Part shown: in pieces, positions 1 to 5,068 of the stretch
How positions within the stretch are numbered: the stretch's first letter is position 1
Layout: the number at the start of each line of letters is the position of its first letter
From: Candidatus Heimdallarchaeota archaeon
Lineage (GTDB): Archaea > Asgardarchaeota > Heimdallarchaeia > JABLTI01
NCBI GenBank assembly: GCA_023128635.1
Contig: JAGMDP010000016.1
Coordinates: 1-7,761, forward strand
Direction: 5' to 3'
Length of the DNA stretch: 7,761 bases
Made by a program: the position numbers and the translations under genes
Notes under the pieces: generated by a model
The model's input: the letters and a program-made list of their open reading frames with translations, nothing else
Told to the model about the DNA's origin: nothing
Database searches by the model: none

Positions 1-87
1 AAGATGAATGAAGCCAAAGCTGCTAATGAGCTAAAAGATCGTATAAAAAACGTTTATAGAAGTTTATTATGGATGCATCAAATTTAG
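1..87 (+). CDS. C-terminal end of an unidentified upstream gene (partial)
   Basis: Frame 1 is open from the first base to a TAG at 85-87, giving a 28-residue tail that ends LLWMHQI. The other two forward frames hit stops within the first 11 bases, which favours this frame being coding. The visible part is mixed charged and aliphatic (KMNEAKAANELKDRIKNVY) and looks helical, with no cysteine motif or membrane segment. No family can be recognised from so short a piece. An ATG lies at 4-6, but a 27-residue free-standing gene is less likely than the end of a longer one. It is followed by oligo-T tracts, so it probably belongs to a separate transcription unit from the membrane operon that starts at 230. 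Confidence 0.5.
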   Translation, partial: KMNEAKAANELKDRIKNVYRSLLWMHQI

Positions 88-122
88 CTGAAACATTAGC
101 TATTTGATGTTCTTCCATGTAA

Positions 123-171
123 TTTTTATTTTTATATGCACTCACTTACAGTATTTTTTTATTCAAAAAAA
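123..171 (+). terminator. Oligo-T transcription terminator region, with a T7/A7 inverted repeat
   Basis: After the upstream stop codon there are T5-A-T5 (123-133) and T7 (154-160) tracts on the + strand. Archaeal RNA polymerase typically terminates at such U-rich tracts without needing a GC hairpin. The T7 tract is followed by ATTC and then A7 (165-171), a perfect 7-bp A/T inverted repeat. This stem would be weak, but it also presents a T tract on the opposite strand. The role is inferred from position and composition only. Confidence 0.5.
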
Positions 172-183
172 CAACCAATTAGC

Positions 184-191
184 TAATATAT
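184..191 (+). promoter_or_regulatory. Candidate TATA box of the membrane operon
   Basis: TAATATAT lies about 40 nt upstream of the GTG at 230. Transcription starting some 25 nt downstream of the box would leave a leader of roughly 15 nt. The sequence is AT-rich throughout, so a chance match is quite possible. A second TATA-like string (TTTATATG, 131-138) overlaps the oligo-T region and is a weaker alternative because of its distance. Confidence 0.3.
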
Positions 192-229
192 CATAAAAGC
201 TTAATTGCATTTTGTAGAGTTACTTTGTT

Positions 230-643
230 GTGAAAAAAATGGCATTAACAATTAGTAATCTCCCTTTAGCATTTCTTTTCGCAATTGCATTTGCACTTGG
301 GATATTTCTAGTTGCTTTCATATTCATCTTATTAAGAAAACCCTTCAGGAAAAAAGCGAAGGATGAAGAAGCAAAAAAGCTCGAAACAAAAACTGTGTCC
401 ATTAAAGCGAGAGGTAAACATCTAAATCGTTTTTTAATATATGCTATGTATATTGTTGTTTTTTGTATAATTGCTGTTTTCCTTATGCTGTCATTTTTCA
501 CAATTAATGATATAGTTACTTTAAGTGATATATGGCCATTCATTTTTGTTGTTGTTGTTTTAATCTTTTGCAGTCTTGTTATTGTTGAAAGAGTTAAAAC
601 AGAGAGCAAGAGAACTGTGCAGAGAGATATGCGTAGATTGTGA
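230..643 (+). CDS. nuoA: NuoA/FpoA-like small membrane subunit (complex I subunit 3 family), divergent
   Basis: This 137-residue protein has three predicted membrane helices (about 11-35, 68-90, 101-120) separated by a charged loop (36-66), with a basic tail; length and topology match NuoA. The best anchor is residues 67-85, where RF followed by A72, F78 and AVFL (82-85) lines up without gaps with the NuoA consensus RF...A.....F[DV/I]E.VFL. The two acidic residues of that motif are replaced by C79 and I81, and the loop Cys/Pro motif (YECG..P) is missing. In complex I, NuoA sits beside NuoH and NuoJ near the quinone-site entrance. The GTG at 230 gives MKKMALT; an in-frame ATG at 239 is an alternative start. 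No clear Shine-Dalgarno is seen, so translation may use a short leader. It is the first gene of the operon. The family call is by eye; an unrelated three-helix protein is possible. Confidence 0.6.
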   Translation: MKKMALTISNLPLAFLFAIAFALGIFLVAFIFILLRKPFRKKAKDEEAKKLETKTVSIKARGKHLNRFLIYAMYIVVFCIIAVFLMLSFFTINDIVTLSDIWPFIFVVVVLIFCSLVIVERVKTESKRTVQRDMRRL

Positions 644-660
644 AGAAGGAGAATAAGTAA

Positions 661-990
661 ATGTCCAATGATGAACACCCCAAGAAAAGAATCGATCAGT
701 GGTTTGTTCGAGGGATTGGTATAGTTATTGCGGGCATTTTTCTCACTGTCATGACTTTTACCCTATTGGATTTACAACAAGGTTTGTTCTTTACTGAAGG
801 ACCACAATCTGCAGGTTTAGATTACATTCTTTTAATAAAGCAAATTGGTCAATATCTTTGGACATTTCGTGTACTAGATTTAATATTAATTTTAATCATT
901 TTAGTTTTAATTGTAATTTCAACTTCTTATCTGCTGAATTTCAAAACACAAGTAATAAGAAAAAGTCAAGATAGAGGAAGGTATAGATAA
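661..990 (+). CDS. nuoJ: NuoJ C-terminal-half-like membrane protein (split NuoJ / MbhE-like)
   Basis: This 109-residue protein has two membrane helices (about 16-36 and 71-92), a polar loop between them and a basic tail (RKSQDRGRYR). Residues 62-92 (IGQYLWTFRVLDLILIL...) align without gaps with the NuoJ region iG..LfT.yvLPFE..SvLLLva, covering TM4 and TM5. The Pro and Glu of LPFE are replaced by D73 and I75. Some archaeal Fpo clusters encode NuoJ as two genes, and energy-converting hydrogenases split it as MbhD/MbhE. Here only the second half is found; no protein with the NuoJ TM1-3 signature (YVGA..VLFLF) is seen in this window. The start is supported by AAGGAG at 646-651, 9 nt before the ATG. 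The stop overlaps the next ATG by 1 nt. An MrpB-like or unrelated two-helix protein cannot be excluded. Confidence 0.5.
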   Translation: MSNDEHPKKRIDQWFVRGIGIVIAGIFLTVMTFTLLDLQQGLFFTEGPQSAGLDYILLIKQIGQYLWTFRVLDLILILIILVLIVISTSYLLNFKTQVIRKSQDRGRYR

Positions 991-1397
991 TGCTTGATTG
1001 GACTTCTTTCTTTCCTTATACTCTTATTGCTTCTTTAGTGCTCTTTGCTATAGGTATATATGGAATCGTTACTTGTAAGAAATTTTTACGTGCCGTTTTT
1101 GGTATAGAAATTTTATTATTGACTGCTAATTTATTGCTCTTATCATTTGGTTTAGGTAGTAGTGAAGAAACTTCTTTATTATCTGATCCTTTTGCACAAA
1201 CTCTCTCTTTAATGATAATCGCAGTAAGCGCAGTTTTTCTTATACTTGGTGCTTCAATAAACAAACTTTTACAAGAAAACAATGATGAGATTTTAGAATT
1301 CAATTTTGCAGCCGAAGATATCCCCTCAAAAAAAGCAGAAGAACAAGAAGAGCAAATAAAATCAGCTGATACAACTAAGGAGGACGAGGAAGAATGA
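990..1397 (+). CDS. nuoK: NuoK/FpoK/MrpC-family subunit with an acidic C-terminal extension
   Basis: This 135-residue protein has three membrane helices (about 10-28, 33-53, 70-94), then a hydrophilic tail (96-135). Residues 17-54 match NuoK well: VLFAIGIYGIVT, then L33-R34, then GIE at 38-40 and TANLLLLSFG. E40 corresponds to the conserved membrane Glu36 of E. coli NuoK. The second membrane Glu (E. coli Glu72, four residues before a conserved Gly) is replaced by F83. DPFAQTL (66-72) before TM3 resembles the DPLPQAL signature of MrpC and hydrogenase homologues more than NuoK, so the protein has features of both families. The 40-residue tail holds 16 Asp/Glu and is absent from typical ~100-residue NuoK. 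In the family, NuoK lies between NuoJ and NuoN and takes part in proton transfer along the membrane arm. The ATG overlaps the preceding stop (TAATG), with GAGG at 974-977 as probable ribosome site. Confidence 0.82.
   Translation: MLDWTSFFPYTLIASLVLFAIGIYGIVTCKKFLRAVFGIEILLLTANLLLLSFGLGSSEETSLLSDPFAQTLSLMIIAVSAVFLILGASINKLLQENNDEILEFNFAAEDIPSKKAEEQEEQIKSADTTKEDEEE
1377..1383 (+). promoter_or_regulatory. Shine-Dalgarno site for the NuoL-like gene, inside the NuoK tail
   Basis: AAGGAGG ends 10 nt before the ATG at 1394. It is embedded in codons for the acidic tail of the preceding gene, and the two genes share an ATGA stop/start overlap. This arrangement fixes the start of the NuoL-like protein and implies coupled translation. 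Confidence 0.7.
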
Positions 1398-3313
1398 GTG
1401 GATTACTTTTAGCAGCACTTTTAATCATTATTCCCGCTGCTGGAACCTTAATAGGTTTGTTTCTTTCTCAACTCGAAGATTCTGTGGCAGCAGAAGGTAA
1501 AACCCGCGATTGGATGTTATTTATATTGATCTTTTTACCTACTGCAGTTATTTCCATAGTTTTGCTTACATATCTCAGGAGTAATAGTTCTTTCTCAATA
1601 GAGTGGCTACCTGGCATTGAGATTGGTTTGCATTTAAACAGAACCTCCATCATTTTTGCTTGTATATTTGCAAACTTCAGTGCTTTAATTGCTCTTTATT
1701 CTATTTCATTTATGTCGTTTGATAGGTATCGATCACAATACTGGTTCTTCTATCAATTAACATTAGCTGCAATGATGATGGGAATATTCTCAAATAATCT
1801 CTTCTGGTTATTTGGTGGATTTGAGGTTGCATCAATTGGAGCTTTCTTTTTAATTTCTCATTGGCATCGTAAATCTGGAGAGGAAGGTCAGAAAGCAGGG
1901 AAAGCAGCTATTCGTTACTTAATTATTAGTATCTGTGGTGACATCTTTCTCCTTATTGGTTTTGGATTAATCTTGGTAGCTTTCAACACTTCAATTTTAG
2001 GCGAGCTATTCGACAAATGGGTAGCTGTACCGGTTAAAATTATAGGACGATCAAGTACTTCCACTAGATCAATTATCACATTTTTCTTAGTTTTTGGAGC
2101 ATTAATTAAATCAGCTCAAATACCAATTTTGTTGTGGCCATTAGGTGGCAAAAGTAAAGATTATGATTTAGCGAAATCTCCAATAACTGTTGCAGCATTT
2201 TTGGTTGCAGTTACAGTTGGTAATATTGGCTTGTTTATTTTGAGCGTTTTTCATCCAATCTTTTCTACAACCCTTACTGAAATTGGAACCGGGGTATCTC
2301 TTTTTAGTTCTATGCCATTCATTCTCGTAGGATGGTTTGCAATTTTAACACTTATTATTGCCATAGCGTTAATGTTAACATCAGATAATATCAATCGGAT
2401 AGCGGTATCTGCTGCATTAGCTCAACTCAGTTTTTCATTCATTGGTTATAGTGCAGGAAATTCAATAGGTTATGCTTCATCAATTTTTCATCTAGTAACT
2501 AGTATACCTGCTAGTATAGCAATTTTTGTTCTCATGGGGATGATAATAGAATCAATTCGAATAAGGGATACATCGCGCCTTGGAGGATTAAAAAATAAAT
2601 ATCCATCGTTATTCATATTTGGTTTGATAGCAATTCTAAGTTATTCAGGATTCTTTCCATTTGGAACTCATTTCAGTCTAGATATGATTTTTCAAGCACT
2701 TCTCATAAGTAGCATTCCATCCAGTAAGGCTATTCTCGCGATTAGTTTTATCTGTTCTATTTTACTTATTTTTGCTATAACAAAACCATTCTTGAAGCTA
2801 TTTAATGGGAAATTTGAAGGAGATTTATCGACTCGTCAATTAAAAAGAAACTCAATTTCTGTGGGATTAATTGCTCTAGTAGCGACTGCTCTATCAGGTT
2901 TCTTATTAATATTCATAGGATATCCAAATCCGAAGTTTGTTTCACTCTTACTTGATCAAAATGTTTCTTTGGGTTATGATTCACCTTTATTTAGCAATTG
3001 GCTTGTGTCAATATTGTATTTAATTTTAGGAATTGGTGTTTTCATTTCAACTATGATTTTATATCGTGATGGAAAAGCCGTTGTGTTAGATAAAATTAGA
3101 AACACGAAATTTGTAAGCTCAACTAGGAAATTTTTGGCAAATGGAATGTACCTTGATAATGTATATGAAGCGTTTGTTTTCCAACCAATTAATTTCTTAA
3201 GTAAATTCTTTGCTTGGACTCGAATAAAAGCACCTTTTGCTAGTATTATTTGGGCTGTACTAGCTTTCGCACTACTAGTATCAATATTCGCAGTGTTAGG
3301 AGGAGGAATGTAA
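1394..3313 (+). CDS. nuoL: NuoL/FpoL-like antiporter-type subunit (complex I subunit 5 family)
   Basis: This 639-residue, strongly hydrophobic protein has the usual NuoL length. Recognisable elements in order: the first-half core FGGFEVASIGAFFLI (140-154) with E144, matching E. coli Glu144; CGDIFLL (181-187), with D183 matching the conserved GD; IKSAQIP (238-244), with K239 matching Lys229; the discontinuous-helix region around FHLVT (365-369); and GFFPFGTHFSLD (419-430). The C-terminus has the signature LANGMYLDNVYEAFVFQPI (581-599) that leads out of the long lateral helix in NuoL, and a final membrane helix. Residues that drive the second half channel are changed: His338, Lys342 and Lys399 of E. 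coli correspond to S370, S374 and L429, and the HAATM histidine to F269. H366 and D430 remain. The family translocates protons at the distal end of the membrane arm; ion and direction here are unknown. The frame is intact, so it is probably functional in a modified way. Confidence 0.88.
   Translation: MSGLLLAALLIIIPAAGTLIGLFLSQLEDSVAAEGKTRDWMLFILIFLPTAVISIVLLTYLRSNSSFSIEWLPGIEIGLHLNRTSIIFACIFANFSALIALYSISFMSFDRYRSQYWFFYQLTLAAMMMGIFSNNLFWLFGGFEVASIGAFFLISHWHRKSGEEGQKAGKAAIRYLIISICGDIFLLIGFGLILVAFNTSILGELFDKWVAVPVKIIGRSSTSTRSIITFFLVFGALIKSAQIPILLWPLGGKSKDYDLAKSPITVAAFLVAVTVGNIGLFILSVFHPIFSTTLTEIGTGVSLFSSMPFILVGWFAILTLIIAIALMLTSDNINRIAVSAALAQLSFSFIGYSAGNSIGYASSIFHLVTSIPASIAIFVLMGMIIESIRIRDTSRLGGLKNKYPSLFIFGLIAILSYSGFFPFGTHFSLDMIFQALLISSIPSSKAILAISFICSILLIFAITKPFLKLFNGKFEGDLSTRQLKRNSISVGLIALVATALSGFLLIFIGYPNPKFVSLLLDQNVSLGYDSPLFSNWLVSILYLILGIGVFISTMILYRDGKAVVLDKIRNTKFVSSTRKFLANGMYLDNVYEAFVFQPINFLSKFFAWTRIKAPFASIIWAVLAFALLVSIFAVLGGGM
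3298..3306 (+). promoter_or_regulatory. Shine-Dalgarno site that sets the start of the NuoN-like gene
   Basis: AGGAGGAGG, inside the last codons of the NuoL-like gene, ends 9 nt before the ATG at 3316. The frame is also open further upstream to an ATG at 3250, but that would add 22 mostly polar and arginine-rich residues overlapping the preceding gene and lacks such a site. The ATG at 3316 is therefore preferred. Confidence 0.75.
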
Positions 3314-3315
3314 TC

Positions 3316-4911
3316 ATGGCGGAAATTTTGATTAACTTCACTATGATTTTCCTTGTTATCCTTCCATTCACTATGGCAATTATTATATTTGGCTTCAAAA
3401 AGTGGTTAAAGAATTTTGCAGGTGAAATTGGAGCAGCTACAATGATTGCTGTTGTAGCATTAACTGCGGTATTAAATTATGCCTTAAAATCAAATCCTTT
3501 AACAAATATCCTATATGGAATTTATAACACTTCACAAGGAATAGATTATGGTCCACCTCTTGGTGTGCAATTAAGAATTGATGGATTCACAAGCTGGTTC
3601 CTTTTATGCATTAATATTGTAATAGTATTCATTTTCATATATGAATCAATAAAACAAAGAGAGAAACCAGAAGGACCTATTCATATAAGTCTGCTTCTTT
3701 TCTTAACAGCAGGGATAAATGGAGTAATGATTGCTAATGACTTCTTTACTTTATTTTTGAGTTGGGTAATTATTGGGTTTACTGTCATTTCACTAATTAC
3801 TTTTAGGCGACGCGCAATTGATCTAAAAGAAGGTGGGGTTAGATCATACATATTAATTGGTCTAAGTATTTCATTCTTGCTTCTTGCTGTGGTTTTATGC
3901 TATGGTGTCTTTGGCACTTTGAATTTTGATGTAATTAAAAACGATGATACAATATTGTCTTCTTCTCGAATACAAAACCTAAGTCTAGTTCTCTATACAA
4001 TTATAGCTCTTGTTATTGTTGGTTTTGGATTATTTGCTAATATTTTCTTACTTAATCTGTGGATGCCTAAAGCCATCGAGCATTCTCCTGCTAGTACTCA
4101 AGTATTCACAACAGGTATTACAAGCAGTATTGCTTTGCTTTCTATTTTCAAGGTGCTATTTTCCTTCTTTAATCCCGAAAGTTTTGTAGGAATAGCTTAT
4201 CCTCAAGTATTAGCGGTCATAGGTATTCTTACTGCATTAGAAGGAGCACTTCTTATTATCTATCAAGTAACTAGAAAAGATGAAGACAAAGCAAGTTTAA
4301 CGAAAATTATAATCTATTCTGCAATAGTAAACATAGGAATTGCACTTACTGGAATTTCATTAGGTGGTTTCACTGTTGAGGTAGGAAGCGGAGGTATCTT
4401 TAGTTTGAGTGACATTATTGGGTACAGTGCTCTGCAATTAATTAATTTAGCAATAACTATGTTTCTAACTCTTACTGCGAAAGAAAGATTGGTTTCAAAG
4501 AGAGGGAGCGAAAAATTATTTGCTTTAAGAGGTTCAGTAAAAGATTTTCCATTGACTGTTTTCATGTTAATTATTGGTTTATCCTCAACTATTGGTTTGT
4601 TACCTACATTTGGCGGAGTAAATGTCTACATGCTTGTTTTCTCTTTGATACAATTGAATTTTATTGGATATGCCATTTTCATAGTCCTTATTCTAGTACT
4701 ATTGTTAATTGGTTATCTAATTGTATTCAAATTCCTAATATTCGACAAACCAACAAAAGAAACAAGTTTTGGTAGTGGTGGTATTAGTCAGGATTTCTCA
4801 CTGCATACATTCCTAGGACTCATAATAGCTATTGGACTAATTGTATTTGGTCTGGTACCATCCATTATTAGTAACTCTATTCTAGAAAACATTAGCTTAA
4901 TGCTACCTTAG
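3316..4911 (+). CDS. nuoN: NuoN (or NuoM)-like antiporter-type subunit lacking the canonical charged residues
   Basis: This 531-residue polytopic protein belongs to the proton-conducting transporter family. NuoN-like blocks are: VQLRIDGFTSWFL (84-96, consensus ..DG.s..f); ANDFFTLFLSW (140-150), where canonical NuoN has NDLLTLYLGLE; a helix ending CYGVFGTLNFDVI (195-207, compare YGATGS.NL..I); LWMPKAIEHSP (248-258, compare MWAPDVYEGAP); LTKIIIYSAIVNIG (328-341, compare lKRLLAYSSI.H.G); and GLLPTFGG (427-434, compare GIPPTAGF). Charged or His positions in these blocks are replaced: Glu to V151, first Lys to about F240, His to N247, Asp to K252, middle Lys to S271, His to N339, C-terminal Lys to V437. 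E309 lies in an otherwise hydrophobic helix and is not canonical. There is no frameshift or truncation. It is the last gene of the operon, 2 nt after the NuoL-like stop. N versus M is uncertain; the E255 spacing and YG..GTLNF favour N. Confidence 0.75.
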   Translation: MAEILINFTMIFLVILPFTMAIIIFGFKKWLKNFAGEIGAATMIAVVALTAVLNYALKSNPLTNILYGIYNTSQGIDYGPPLGVQLRIDGFTSWFLLCINIVIVFIFIYESIKQREKPEGPIHISLLLFLTAGINGVMIANDFFTLFLSWVIIGFTVISLITFRRRAIDLKEGGVRSYILIGLSISFLLLAVVLCYGVFGTLNFDVIKNDDTILSSSRIQNLSLVLYTIIALVIVGFGLFANIFLLNLWMPKAIEHSPASTQVFTTGITSSIALLSIFKVLFSFFNPESFVGIAYPQVLAVIGILTALEGALLIIYQVTRKDEDKASLTKIIIYSAIVNIGIALTGISLGGFTVEVGSGGIFSLSDIIGYSALQLINLAITMFLTLTAKERLVSKRGSEKLFALRGSVKDFPLTVFMLIIGLSSTIGLLPTFGGVNVYMLVFSLIQLNFIGYAIFIVLILVLLLIGYLIVFKFLIFDKPTKETSFGSGGISQDFSLHTFLGLIIAIGLIVFGLVPSIISNSILENISLMLP

Positions 4912-5068
4912 AAGAACTCTCAGAACACAAAAATATGATAAGGGAATGATACCAGAATTCTTATAGAATAATTAGAAAAGTAGCAATGCTATTTATTTGC
5001 TGAAAATCGTAAGTAATTATAGAGAATATTGTTGTGATAAAAAATTGGAAATAATTGCCTCCGATGAA
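4912..5068 (+). other. 157-nt spacer between the membrane operon and the polymerase gene
   Basis: No coding frame of note is found; candidate ATGs at 4935 and 4986 stop within six codons. No T5 or longer tract follows the NuoN-like stop, so termination there is not obvious and readthrough into the polymerase gene is possible. A short inverted repeat ATTCT-TAT-AGAAT lies at 4957-4969. TAATTATA at 5014-5021 could act as a TATA box, with transcription starting around 5045. The polymerase frame itself is open back to a TAG at 4973, so part of this spacer could be coding if a non-ATG start is used. Confidence 0.5.
5014..5021 (+). promoter_or_regulatory. Candidate TATA box for the PolD large-subunit gene
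   Basis: TAATTATA is placed so that initiation about 25 nt downstream would fall near 5045. That would give a leader of about 25 nt to the ATG at 5069, or a leaderless message starting at the in-frame TTG at 5045. The evidence is weak because the surroundings are AT-rich. Confidence 0.22.

Larger units (their letters stand above)
230..4911 (+). other. Five-gene operon: complex I / Fpo / Mrp-like membrane module
   Basis: Five co-directional genes encode only polytopic membrane proteins resembling NuoA, the C-terminal half of NuoJ, NuoK, NuoL and NuoN. Successive junctions are a 17-nt gap, a 1-nt overlap (TAATG), a 4-nt overlap (ATGA) and a 2-nt gap. Most internal starts have a good Shine-Dalgarno sequence inside or just after the preceding gene, which indicates translational coupling. 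In canonical nuo or fpo clusters these genes are interleaved with B, C, D, H and I, which are absent here. The product is probably a membrane complex that docks with a module encoded elsewhere, or a free-standing ion-translocating assembly. That is inference. Confidence 0.75.

Noticed and set aside
547..560. A short GTT repeat (TGTTGTTGTTGTTT)
   Set aside because: It encodes a run of valines in the third membrane helix of the NuoA-like protein, so coding composition explains it.
230..643. First operon gene as the N-terminal half of NuoJ, to complete the split NuoJ
   Set aside because: The GA..VLFLF signature of NuoJ TM3 is absent, whereas RF...A.....F...AVFL and the three-helix layout fit NuoA better. 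It stays a weaker alternative.
220..678. A 152-codon reverse-strand open frame opposite the NuoA-like gene
   Set aside because: It covers the sense gene almost exactly, has no matching family motifs, and its hydrophobic look is explained as the antisense of membrane-helix codons. The + strand gene fits the operon spacing and NuoA topology.
1016..1653. Reverse-strand open frames opposite the NuoK- and NuoL-like genes (1016-1303 and 1468-1653)
   Set aside because: These are antisense shadows of conserved membrane-protein genes, with no independent start signals or motifs.
3250..3315. A 22-residue N-terminal extension of the NuoN-like protein from an ATG at 3250
   Set aside because: The extension is polar and Arg-rich, overlaps the final helix codons of the NuoL-like gene in another frame, and lacks a ribosome site. 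AGGAGGAGG sits correctly before the ATG at 3316.
4314..4565. An 83-codon reverse-strand open frame opposite the NuoN-like gene
   Set aside because: It lies fully within a conserved forward gene and has no features of its own.
4957..4969. ATTCT-TAT-AGAAT inverted repeat as a terminator or operator
   Set aside because: A 5-bp AT stem with a 3-nt loop is expected by chance in this composition, and no T tract follows, so it is not called as a functional site.
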